From positions 310,001-374,000 of the forward strand of contig JAIVFJ010000005.1 of NCBI GenBank assembly GCA_025765615.1: 64,000 nt of DNA, read 5' to 3'. Both the position numbers and the translations under genes were made by a program. This stretch comes from Zopfochytrium polystomum (lineage: Eukaryota; Chytridiomycota; Chytridiomycetes; Chytridiales; Chytridiaceae). Shown here piece by piece: positions 19,004-29,391 of this stretch (its first letter is position 1; every line of letters begins with the position of its first letter). Under the pieces are notes generated by a model that had not been told where the DNA came from, did not search any database, and was given only the letters and a program-made list of their open reading frames with translations.

Positions 19004-21736
19004 ATGGCCATGAAGATTCCCAAGATCGGCCTCCCTCAGATGCTGAAGGATGGCTACAAGGTGAGCACCGGAACAATGGATGACCACCTCCGCCAATCGC
19101 CGATCGAGGGCGCCGGTATTATTCCTTCAATAGCGCGTAATGCATGAATGGATTGTGCGCCGGTGGTTGGCTCAACGACTTTCGCGGCAACGTGTGATCC
19201 CCGCTCGACGGTCGTGCGAGACCAAACGCGGTGTGGATGGCGCCTCTGTTGACTCGTGGGCGAGAATCTTCCGGCTCGCAGAGCGTCCGCGACCTCAGTA
19301 GCTGACGGCAGACGCCGAACCATCGCCCACGCTTTGCTTTCGACGGGCGGTATTTACCGCTTTCGTGAAACTCTATTGTTCCGTCACGACGTCCGTCGTC
19401 CCTTTGCTTAAAGGGTTTGTGGACTTTGTTCTACATCAAGTGTGACAAGACTAGCCGCGACGAAGCTGGGAAAAGCGTGGCCGAGAATAGGGACGGCTTG
19501 GGGGTTAGGTGCGTCTAGTCTGGTGGAGTCTGTCGACAATCGCAGAGCAAGCTCAATAGAGGAGCCGGAGCAGAGGTGATTCCACAGCTACTTGAGCCGG
19601 ACAGTCCCGCCGTCGTGCCTGATCGCCAGTTTTGGCCCGCCGACGTTGCGCGCTCACGACTTGAAGTCCCAAACGGAGCCCTTCGACACCACTCTGTTTC
19701 TTCTCTGGTCCATGACCAAGGACGAATCTAAGTTTTCCAACGCTCTACAACTCGCGTCTTATTTTAGCACATGCAAGGCTTGGAGGAGGCTGTCTACCGA
19801 AACATCGGCGCGACGAAAGAACTCTCACAAATCACTCGCACATCATTGGGACCGAACGGTAGGCTCAGTTTGTTTGGGTGGATTTGCTTTGCTTATTGAG
19901 CGTCCAGGAAGAAACAAGATGGTCATCAATCACTTGGAGAAATTGTTCGTTACAAGCGATGCCGCAACAATAATTCGTGAGCTAGAAGTAATCCACCCCG
20001 CAGCAAAGCTGTTGGTTATGGCCTCCCAGCAGCAGGAAGCTGAGGTAACTGGCCAAGCATCCTGGGTTTAAAGAGTAACATTTCACTGTTAGATGGGAGA
20101 CGCCACAAATTTCGTCATCGTGTTTGCTGGAGAGCTATTGCAGCAAGCAGAGCACCTTTTGCGTATGGGCCTTCATCCGAGTGAAATCATCGACGGTTTG
20201 GATTTTGCCGTCAAAAAGTGTTTCGAAATCTTACAAAGTAAGGTTGCAAGCGTTGCGGCAACCATCATCTAAACTTTTCCCCAACGGATCAGCTCTCTCC
20301 GTTGAGAATGTTGAACCTGCAAACAAGAAGTCAGAGTTGGAAAAGGCAGTTTTACCTGTCCTTGCTTCCAAGCAACACGGGTACGAGGAACTTCTTGCCA
20401 ATGTTGTGATCCAGGCAGCTTTGGAAGTCATGCCGAAGAATCCGTCCCAATTTAGCGTGGACAGCATCCGCGTTGTTAAAATATTGGGCGGGAGCATTCA
20501 CGACACAACAGTCGTAAAGGGGATGGTCTTTGGCCGCGAAGCAGAAGGTCAGCTCGACTCTGCGCTGGCTTCAGACAGCTGATTCAATTTGTTCAGGAGT
20601 GGTCACCAATGCAACAAAAGCGAAGGTGGCTGTCTACACCTGCCCGATCGACGTGTCCCTGACGGAGACAAAAGGCACTGTTTTGATCAAAAATGCACAA
20701 GAAATGCTCAATTTCAGCAAAGACGAGGAAAAGCGCCTTGAAGACGTAGGTGCGCAATTCTGATTCCTACTCTAATAATCTTGCACCCAGTCTATCAAGC
20801 AAATCGCCGATGCTGGTGTCAAAGTTGCTGTATCAGGCAGCGGAGTCGGCGAGCTCGCCTTGCATTTTATGAATCGCTACAATATTATGGTTGTTAAAGT
20901 TCTGTCCAAATTCGACCTTCGTCGACTTTGCAGAGTCATCAATGCCACGCCGCTCACTCGACTGGTCAGTGTTAGTGTTGCCCCTGACCGTACTAAGATG
21001 AACTCTCCACAAGGGTGCTCCAATGCCTGAGGAGTTGGGCTTTTGCGACATTGTTGAATCCGTTGAAATTGGTTCCGACCGGTGCATAGTCTTCCGGCAA
21101 GGTATACATTTGCAAAGCAATGATTTTGGTCTCAAACTATTCAAAGAACAAGAGAACACGAAGACGGCAACAATTGTGATCCGCGGCGGAACATCAAACA
21201 CCATCGACGACTTGGAACGAGCTATCGACGATGGTGTGAATTGCATTAAAGCCGTTGTGAAGGATGGTCGCCTTTTGCCTGGTGCAGGTGCCACTGAAAT
21301 CGAGCTCGCTCGTCAGCTTGCAGCGTTTGGAGAACGAACTCCGGGTATCAACCAGTATGCTATCAAAAAGTTCGCAGAGGCTTTCGAGGTCATTCCAAGA
21401 ACTCTCGCAGATAACGCTGGTCTTGATGTAGGGATCTCAATGAAATGGAGGTTTCACTTACACTACACTGCTTAGAGCACCGAGGTGATATCTAAATTGT
21501 ACGCGGCGCACCAAGCTGGTCAAACGAATGTGGGCGTCAACATCGAGTCGGACGATAATGGGGTCTTCGACACGAAAGAACACAGAATTTTCGACTCACT
21601 GCCCGTGAAGCAGATGGCCATCAAGTTGGCAACACATGCTGCGGTGACAGTACTCAGTGTCGACCATATCATCATGAGCAAGCCTGCTGGTGGGCCAAAG
21701 GTGAAGGAGAACAAGAACTGGGATGATGATGAGTGA
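19004..21736 (+). CDS. CCT8: T-complex protein 1 subunit theta (CCT8)
   Basis: Theta subunit of the cytosolic chaperonin TRiC/CCT, which folds actin, tubulin and other clients in an ATP-driven double ring. Exons: 19004-19060, 19768-19858, 19908-20044, 20093-20237, 20293-20547, 20597-20745, 20791-20964, 21014-21101, 21147-21427, 21476-21736. They join in phase to give 545 residues, the normal family length. Theta hallmarks: LPQMLKDGYK at the N-terminus, GPNGRNKMVINHLEKLFVT, DAATIIRELEV, LADNAGLD and AIKLATHAAVTVL near the end, with an acidic tail WDDDE. The GDGT nucleotide-binding motif reads GDATN here, a Gly-to-Ala change worth noting. The first intron is long (707 nt); the others are about 45-55 nt. 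The start is set by the first ATG before IPKIGLPQ. Confidence 0.96.
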
Positions 21737-21813
21737 GCCAGTTGGTTGCTGTCGAGTTCTGTCATTGACAACTGCGCGAGGCGACAGTGTTACAAAAAAA
21801 AGGAATGAATCGA

Positions 21814-21850
21814 TTAACCCTTTCCGTACCGAGACAAAATCCCACCTGGG
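21814..21850 (+). repeat. Candidate piggyBac terminus at a TTAA site
   Basis: TTAA at 21,814-21,817 is followed by CCCTTTCCGTACC. piggyBac elements insert at TTAA and begin with CCC(T/A). The site lies 78 bp after the CCT8 stop and about 570 bp from the piggyBac transposase remnant. The partner terminus is not certain. Confidence 0.35.
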
Positions 21851-22161
21851 ACATGAAAGGCTATTGTCGAAACACTGAACCTGACCAAACGACCTGCAAA
21901 ACCAACTGCTTGCAGTTAGAGCATGCAATGAACAAGTCACTTGTGTGTGTTAGGCGATATTATCATTAATTCTGCGAAAATAAGAAATGGTTCCAAATAA
22001 GGGACGAGTTTTAAAACTCTTTCTTGGGTTGAATAACGTTTATTTTTTCACAGCATTGGTAGACTTAGAATGCCAAACCACTTCTGTACTGAGGCTGATA
22101 AGATGAGGGGACACGTTGACAAGGGGGAAAAATAGCATTCACCCTCTCCATCCAGTGCCAC

Positions 22162-22363
22162 TGTTAGTTTCGGGTATTTTGGTGTAAGCAGTGTGCAGGA
22201 GCTTTGACCTGATACTGCTCTGCAAGGATGACTTGCAGCATTTTGCAAGTGATGGTCCTTGTAACAGTTTTGTATAAAGACTAACACAAGACTGACAGAA
22301 GCCAAGATCAACCTCCCACCACCACCACCTTCAGTAGTGTACACCACAGAGCGAATTCTTTCA
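22162..22363 (+). repeat. Solo LTR, family A
   Basis: Starts TGTTAG and ends TTTCA. It is nearly identical to the LTR at 387-615 apart from a ~35-base deletion near the right end. It is flanked by a perfect 5-bp duplication GCCAC (22,157-22,161 and 22,364-22,368). With no internal region, it is a solo LTR left by LTR-LTR recombination. Confidence 0.88.
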
Positions 22364-22383
22364 GCCACAAGAAAATAAACTCA

Positions 22384-23610
22384 GACTACTGAAGAATTGA
22401 GAGAGGCCCAATTTACTTTCCTTCGTTGCCTTTCTTTTTTCGAATGTTTTCGATGTGATTCTCGAAGCAATCCTCTACACAGTACCCACGCAAGCAGATG
22501 GAACACATTATTGAAGCCTTGGTTTGACACAATCCACACTTGACTCTCATTTTTTCTGTTTCTCTCTTGGCTGGTTTTGATGTGAATGGGCGAAATTTCT
22601 TCCAAAGTACCACATAGGAATATGATCAACAGTATTAGTGCGTTTTGTCCAGAATAGTAGCCACTGCCTGCTTCTTCACTGTCATCATTCCAGCAGAGCA
22701 GTGCTGAGGCAACAGCTTCGCGGAAATCATCAATTGAGATTTCGAAGCCTTGGCCTTTTACCCTCTTGTAAATAATGCGAGCGTTACTCATGCAAGCATC
22801 CAGCGCCCAAAAGAAGAGCTTATGATACCATGTGTAGCTCTTTTGTTGGCTGTTGGAGATTCCCATCAAGTGATCAATACATTCAACGCCTCCCTTGAAC
22901 TTGTTGTAATTGATGATCACTGATGGCTTCCTTGAACTATAAGTTTTCCCATCATGGTGTGAGGAGACTTAGTCATCCAGCGTACTTCCAGAATCACATG
23001 TTGTAGCGAGGCAATGGGTCGCTTGTCATAATAACCAACAATGGTCACATTTCCATTCTCCTGGGAGCATGACAACCACCACCGATGTGTTTCAGGCGCA
23101 TCTTGGCTCGCAATTTGCAGTTGGGAGGGAAATGTTTCTGTTGCTCCATCATAGTTCCTCGGAGATGAGTTTCTTGATTCAGCAAGGCTTTGGCAAGAGG
23201 AATACTTGTAAAGAATCGTTCAGTGTTGACACAGCAGTACACTCCAGTCAAGCCTTCCATCATTCGTAGGACCACATCACTGCCAAGACCAATAGAATTT
23301 TGTCTGTTTTCAGCATTGGATAACTTCCGAGTGTAAACTTCAAAGTTGTAAAGATATCCAGTTGTAGGATTGCCCAGTCCCCACACCTTGAGTCCCCAGG
23401 GTGTTGGCTTGTCGTTCATGTACTGTTTCCACCCCAGTCGACCTGTGAAACCAATCATTTCATCAACAGAAACATTTCTCCAGGAATGTATAAACCTCTG
23501 AATCGATCTCGAATTAGATCAAGCAACGGATCTATCTTGTAGGTCTTGCTGCGCTGATTGGCAACAGCTTTCTTTCCCTCGTCACAGAAGTGAAGAGGAC
23601 CCATAATTTG
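22384..23610 (-). pseudogene. piggyBac-type transposase, broken
   Basis: Minus-strand frames give, in order, PLLDLIRDRFRGLYIPG, a frameshift at about 23,480, NVSVDEMIGFTGRLGWKQYM, PWGLKVWGLGNPTTGYLYNF, ERFFTSIPLAKALL and, after another break, NYNKFKGGVECIDHLMG and WYHKLFFWALDACMSNARIIYK. These are signature blocks of piggyBac (PGBD) transposases. A C-terminal Cys-rich finger follows in another frame (CGLCQTKASIMCSICLRGYC). In the FFTS block the Asp usually seen in DxFFTS-type motifs reads Glu, and the N-terminal part is missing. It is inactive by frameshifts and stops. Confidence 0.85.
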
Positions 23611-25238
23611 TGCATACCGATTTCGAGATATTCCTGTGAGGACAACACTGTCAAGCCTGTGACCTCAAATAAAAGAGTGTATACCCACTTTTTCACTGAT
23701 AATTGTGAGGATTATCCACCCATCTCGAAGCGCGTTATACACGCATTTGGCTTGGACTCCTTTGTATATTATTATTTTATTATTATTGGTTGTCCACATA
23801 AGCCACTGACAGACACTTGTTGTCGCACCTACATCACCTGCCACTATTATTATTTGTGCTATTATAATTATTATTATTCTGCAAAATGGCTGCAGACCAA
23901 TTGTGCATGCTGCTTAGGTTGAACTGGGTAGGAGTCACTTGGTGATGGAAGGATGGAGGGTAAATCTGTGGTGGTGCCTCTAGGTTCCTGTCAATACATC
24001 TAGTCAAATCCAGGTCTCTCAAGGTGATATGAATGAGCTGGCTGGTCAGGTACTGCTGTAGGGATGGTCTCTCAGGTATGCCCCCATCTCCCTGTGTGTT
24101 GGCTCCTGTGGCCTCTGGTGGGCCTGGTCTTCACTGGGTTCAGACCCTCTTTCTCTCAGATTAATGCCTGTGATGTCATGGTGCCACACTTGTGTGTTTT
24201 TTGGGTTTTAACCTTCCTTGCTTCTAATATAGGGGATTCCTCTGGCCTGGTGAGGCAGATGTCTGTGTCCTAGTAGGATGAAGCAAGAAGAGTCCCACTG
24301 TCTCCCACCCTGTGTGCCCCCTCCTTGGATTGAGTTGGAACCTCTCTTGGGAGTGAGACAAGATGTGTCTGGTTCTGTTAAGTGGAAAACAGTTCTGTTT
24401 TGATCCAACAGGCATCTCTGCACACTAACTGTTCCTTGTGTTTGCCCTCTGTGTCCAACCCCCTCCAACTTAGGGCTTGTCTTTGGCAGAGAGGGAGCTG
24501 GTGCTCCAAGGTGGTGGCTCCAACAGGTTGGGACCTGGCCACTTTCCTCCCCACTCTCTTGCCTTCCCCCTTGGCTTCTGCCTTGGGAAGGAGCTGGCAC
24601 AGATTGGTTGGTGCTGCCTTAGGCGCCCCCTTTGTTGCCCTAAGTCTCATTCCTTACCGAGTGATTCGGTCCCTTTGGCTTTGCCATTGGGGTTTCTCTG
24701 TGTCTTGGACCAGAGGCATCTTGCACTTTCTTTTGTGATTGTGCCACCCTTGTCACACTTTTCTTGTGTTTCCCTTTTAGATGTGTGATGACAGCTCTTT
24801 TTGTGTTTAAAGAGTTTCTTTTGTGTTTGATGATGGGCTTTAGTAGACTCCAAATACATTTTCCTGTCTGGTGACCCCTAGACACCTTCTTTTGCCCCTT
24901 TTCATTAGATAGGATTGGTATTTAGGCCATTGCTCTATTTCAACCTCCAGCCCTGGGTGAGGAGATTTAGAGAGCACAGTCTCACATTCCGGTCAATTCA
25001 AAAAAGTATTTTGGTTGTAACAGGGCTGTGTACACCAGTATTTGGAAAGGAGCCCTGTAAACAGCTGAAGCCAAGGCCAATTTTCTGTGGGGTCCACTTC
25101 ACAATCATTATCACTATCACTGTCTGTTAATTGAGTGAACGCCATTGTCGATATTCGTGCTGTGCTGCAACTTCTGCCTGGCGTTTAATTGCGTTGATGT
25201 TTGTGAAGGTGACAATCAACTTCTTGACGTTGTCTGTC
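23611..25238. other. Intergenic, no gene recognised
   Basis: AT-rich TTA/ATT microsatellite-like stretches (about 23,765-23,880), then GT/CT-rich sequence with only short unconvincing frames on both strands. Probably decayed mobile-element sequence. Confidence 0.4.
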
Positions 25239-26163
25239 TGTGAGACTATACTCACTCCTTTGACCCTGGGATCTGGGCCCTAGAGTGAGGGAAAGCAAAT
25301 AATAGGCTAAAACTAACTTTATTGGGCTGTTGTCTAGGGGGGTGTTTCAACCCTACTACTTGCCTAGTCCACGAAGTATCCCTACTGATCTGTCTAACAG
25401 GGGTCTCAAACACAAAGAATGAACATTCAGAGGGACAATCCTCTGAAGGATCGGTGCCAGAGCACCGATTACTCGCAGGGCCGTGGGCTGATGCGAGGGG
25501 AAACGGAAGGGCACTCCTGAGGGCGCAACACAACCGCAGAATAAAGAGAGAGAAGAGGGAAACGGGGGTTTTTATCTCAGGAACCTAATCTCAAATACAA
25601 CAGGAGCGGTTAATAGCGACGGGACGGACAGGGCGCGACCTAGCGCCCCTAGTCACTAACAGTGCTGTGGGAGCCCTTGTCGTCGCCAGCGACAGGGGGA
25701 GAGAGAGAAGGGAGTCGACTATGTAGGGGTCGGAAGGTCGCCAGCAGGGAACTCGCACGCGGAAACACCTGCGATCGTACACGCACCCCGCCAGGCTGCG
25801 TTGGCACGATCACTCGACCAACGGGCTTTATCGCATCGCACTCGTACTCACACATCTCGCCCTCACAGCAATAGGACCGAGGCAGGCGCTTGTAGATCGA
25901 ACTCTCAGGCGTCGGGGGCTGCACCGGGCGCAGCCACCAACACCCTCGCGGGGACGGGAAGGTTGGGGACAACGACGCCGTCATCGCCACCACCACCACC
26001 ACTGTCGTCGCGGCAGGCAAGCGCCGGGGATCCTCACTCCAACACAGAGCCAGCAATGTCACACAGTCGCTGGTGGGGCCAGCTGCATTCCCCACCCACA
26101 GCCCCTTAAGAGGAGCCCCACGAAGGGACCATGTACACACCCGGGTGTGTACCATCTCTCACT
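25239..26163 (+). repeat. GC-rich member of the TGTGAGAC repeat family
   Basis: The first ~130 bases recur at 28,493 and 38,837 with the same 5' terminus (TGTGAGACTATACTCACTC). This copy continues into a GC-rich segment (25,430-26,110) unlike its surroundings, which ends near a perfect 20-bp palindrome (26,133-26,152). TG at the start and tctctcac near 26,160 would suit an LTR of ~920 bp with short inverted ends, but no target duplication was found. The right boundary is a guess. Confidence 0.45.
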
Positions 26164-27535
26164 ACCCTCACCTTTGCAAGCCAGATGGATTTGAAGGGAC
26201 TCTGTATTGGTGCCAATGGACAGAAATCAGATTGAAGAAAAAAGGAAAAAGAGAAATGGCCCAAAAACAGAGAGAGAGAAAATTGACAAGTCAACCCCCC
26301 TGACTTGGAGCATCCACCACAAATGCTCTAAGTCCCCCCCAACCCTATGCATGTATGTACAAGTGCCAAAAATAAATAATAAATTAGGTGGGCTTGGGGT
26401 ATGGCCTGTCAGGCACCCCATCCCTAGGCAGTTGGGCAGTCTCTGTTAGTCACCGAAAAAGAGAATATGTTGAGAAAACCCTGGTGCAACGGAAACTGTT
26501 AAGACAAAAGTAGTAAAAGCAGACCTAATAATAAAGACGGGTTAGCTGCAAATACACTTTGATAACGCCTTGGAAACTAAAGAACTGGGAGCAATAATAG
26601 GGGTCCCGATCCTTGCGGTTTTATGACAGGTACGCTTGTTTTTGCGAATAAAATCCTAGACTTTATCACTGAGACCTCGGTGTAGTCTCACATGTCCAAA
26701 AAAGGGAAAAGGCGTCCAAGCGTTTGAAGTCTGCACAAAGCTGCTTGGTGAGTGGACTAAGGGCATGAAGAGCGAGTGTGGGATGACCTGTCTGCCCACC
26801 AAATGACTTGGTACGGAGAAAGCCCCTTGGATTATGCACCCAACCTGGCATGAGGTCTGTCTAGCCGTCATGAGTCTCTTCCTCCTCCATTACAACTCCG
26901 TCAGGTGTGAGCTCAAGTGGGAGGCTCGTCAAATCAAGCAAGGGCATGCCCTTGTCAATTGGAATTTCTGTAGGTGATGGTGGCTGCAGTGCCTGCGCAT
27001 CTTGAATCGTCACCACTTCATTCGTAGTACTCACTGGCGCTGTGTGCACTATATTTTGCTCTCTCTCTTGAAGCGGAAAGCGCTGAGATGTTGACCGTTG
27101 GTGGCTCTTCCTCTTCCTGGGCCAGAACAATAAAATAAAAATAAAAAGAAAGAGGCAAGGTTGAGGGCGGTGGCAAAGCTGCTGCAATATCAAAGTCGAA
27201 ATTGCAGTCGAAAATTGTGGCCGAAAATCGCAGACCGCGACTGCAGTGAAATATGAGGTTGAGATTGTGGCCGTTGGCCACGACAGTGCTAAGAATGGTG
27301 GCAGGGGTTTGCAGCAATATCAATCAATTGAATGAAGGATTGAGAGACACCAATCAATTTCTTTGCCAATTTTCATCAATTTTTTCCATCACGTCACATC
27401 AGTGGCACCAGGGCTGGTTTGTTTTGAAACAATATAACCTGCTGCAACAGACAATGCCCCCAACCCAGACCCCCACCACCATCCACCCATGATGGCCAGC
27501 AAAAAAATAGTAGTAAACCCCATCCACGTGACAAA
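26164..27535. other. No gene recognised
   Basis: Only short frames. The longest on the minus strand (about 26,860-27,190) has no motif I recognise and follows a low-complexity hydrophobic start. Likely the flank of the hAT remnant or decayed repeat. Confidence 0.4.
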
Positions 27536-28492
27536 ATGGCTCAAGTTTCAACGAATGCTGGCTGCAACTTCTTGCACAAGGAGATTGCCTGTCGGTTTTT
27601 TGAGCTGAGCCAGAGTGCCCACCATAAATGCACTTTGTGTCCAGGAACCAAGTTAAATCAGGCAAGAGCTCACTCACAGCTACAGCAACCTTGCTTGTCA
27701 CATTCGAAGTGTTCACCTCAATTAGCAAGAGATGATGGCTCCTTTGCTGTCAACTGCCACACTGTCAACTTTCCAAAAGGTTTGTGATTGTCTCTGAACC
27801 ATTTTGAAACTGTTTTGCTAACACTTACTGTCAGGCAAGTAAAATAGTAAAATAAATGGTTGGCTTGATTGGGTTGTTTCAGACAACCTTGACTTCGGAT
27901 TTTGCAGCAAACACGCAAGTACACAAACCACAACACTTTCATGAAGTATCTACATTTGACTGCTGCAGAGGCACAACAATCTATTACCCAAACTCTTCCA
28001 AAAAAGTTTGCACTTATATTTGACTCATGGTCAGAGGGTCCTGTGCAGTATACTGGAGGTTATGCTATCGCTGAGGAGCTTTCACAGCCTGTTCTACTAG
28101 CGCTGGCTCCGCTGACTGATGAAGAGGACATGAGCACAGAAGGTCATGCTCTATTCCTTGAGGAGTCTCTTGCCACTTATGGACAAGCTCTTTATAGTGT
28201 TCACAACTGCAACAGCAGTGCACATTGGAGTTCCCCTCATTGGTTGCGCAAGCCATCACCTCAACCTTGAAGTGAAGAAGTACCTCGTACCATATAAAAG
28301 GCTTCTTTCGAAGGTCAAGGGCCTCATGTCTAAGCTTGGAAACCTAAAAAAAGCAGCAGCACCGCGAAAGAAGACCGACCTCCGGCCAGTGAAGCGAAAT
28401 GAAACTCGATGGTCTTCCACATTCACAATGGTAGAAAGCTTCCTGCAACTTAGGCCATTTATTGATAATGAAAGGATTTGGTTGAACACCTT
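27536..28492 (+). pseudogene. hAT-type transposase, broken
   Basis: The N-terminal block (FFELSQSAHHKCTLCPG) looks like half of a BED zinc finger. After a gap come LPKKFALIFDSWSEG and TGGYAIAEEL, then EGHALFLEESLATYG. In the next frame FIVFTTA...HIGVPLIGCASHHLNLEVKK and NETRWSSTFTMVESFLQL follow. This is the catalytic-domain order of a hAT transposase (FDxWS, a cofactor segment, GCASHxLNLxVK, RWSST). The frame switches near 28,200, and the C-terminal dimerisation region is cut at 28,492 by a TGTGAGAC repeat. Confidence 0.8.
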
Positions 28493-28577
28493 TGTGAGAC
28501 TATACTCACTCCTTTGACCCTGGGATCTGGGCCCCAGAGTGAGGGAAAGCAAATAATAAGCTAAAACTAACTTTTTT
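28493..28577 (+). repeat. Short copy of the TGTGAGAC repeat, inserted in hAT remnant
   Basis: Matches the first ~85 bases of the repeat at 25,239, starting exactly at TGTGAGAC and ending in a run of T. It interrupts the hAT reading frame. Complementary arms ctcactc and gagtgag, about 25 bases apart, could fold as a hairpin. Confidence 0.65.
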
Positions 28578-29391
28578 TGGATTAAGAACAGATATCACCA
28601 GCCTGAGATTTCAATTCTTTCAAAGTAGACCAGCCAGCAATTTCTTGGAGTGTCCAGAGTTGATTAAATGGATCTCCCAATGTGCCTTTGTGTTTCTTCC
28701 AGGCTTCTTTGGCAGTTTTGGTGTAGCTGGGGGTGTGTTTTCATCAGCCATCTTGTTCCACAGCAGATTGGTGTTAGCTGATGAGTGAACAGATTCAAAC
28801 AAATGAGGTGTCCACAGATGCGCGCATGCTGGATCTACCTCTATGCTAAAAATCGCGATTGGGAATCATGGTGATGTTGCTGGATCGCTCTTTTTGTGGT
28901 GAGCAGGCAGGTTGTGATCGGTGGCACCATGCTGTATATGGCATGCTGTTTCGTTGGTTTGACGCAATTTTTTTCACTAACAAAAGGAGGAAGCTAATTT
29001 AGACCGCATTTGCAGAATTGGTAGGCCTACAACATATTAAAGTTTCACAAGGATTCGTTTCGTTTTGGTGAAGTTCTTCTAATTGTAATGGCGGAAAAGT
29101 CAGTCATTGTGCAGCTGGCAGTACGGTGACTGTTAAAGGGTAGAGGGTTAAGGCAATAAATGTAGCGACCAGAATGTTACTAAAAATCTCAGAAGCGTAA
29201 CCAAGCACCGGAGCGGCGTCTTGAACAAACCGGATCATGCCGCCATCAAGTCCGCACGCACATAATTCGGTCTAGCAAGGACCTCACTGCCTCATCTTCA
29301 CTAGCACTAACTTGTATTACATTACACAATTAATGGAGATCAAAGGAATAATAGACTTTGAGTATGATTCATGTAGAGGCAACGAGCTGTA
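28578..29391. other. Intergenic; second TTAA/CCCT candidate terminus
   Basis: A short minus-strand frame (28,620-28,802) with PPATPKLPKKPGRNTKAHW has no recognised homology. Near the right end, on the minus strand, TTAA (29,148-29,151) is followed by CCCTCTACCC, a possible left end for the piggyBac insertion. The last ~240 bases are the 3' flank of the hydrolase gene. Confidence 0.35.

Noticed and set aside
19054..19323. Minus-strand frame within CCT8 intron 1
   Set aside because: No motif, and it lies fully inside a long first intron; GC-rich composition alone keeps it open.
25649..26155. 168-codon minus-strand frame in the GC-rich repeat
   Set aside because: Composition follows the GC-rich repeat, no domain or splice signal is recognisable, and frames on both strands are equally open.
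26800..26825. ttggtacggagaaag as the second piggyBac terminus
   Set aside because: It resembles the complement of the terminus at 21,818 but has no TTAA next to it.
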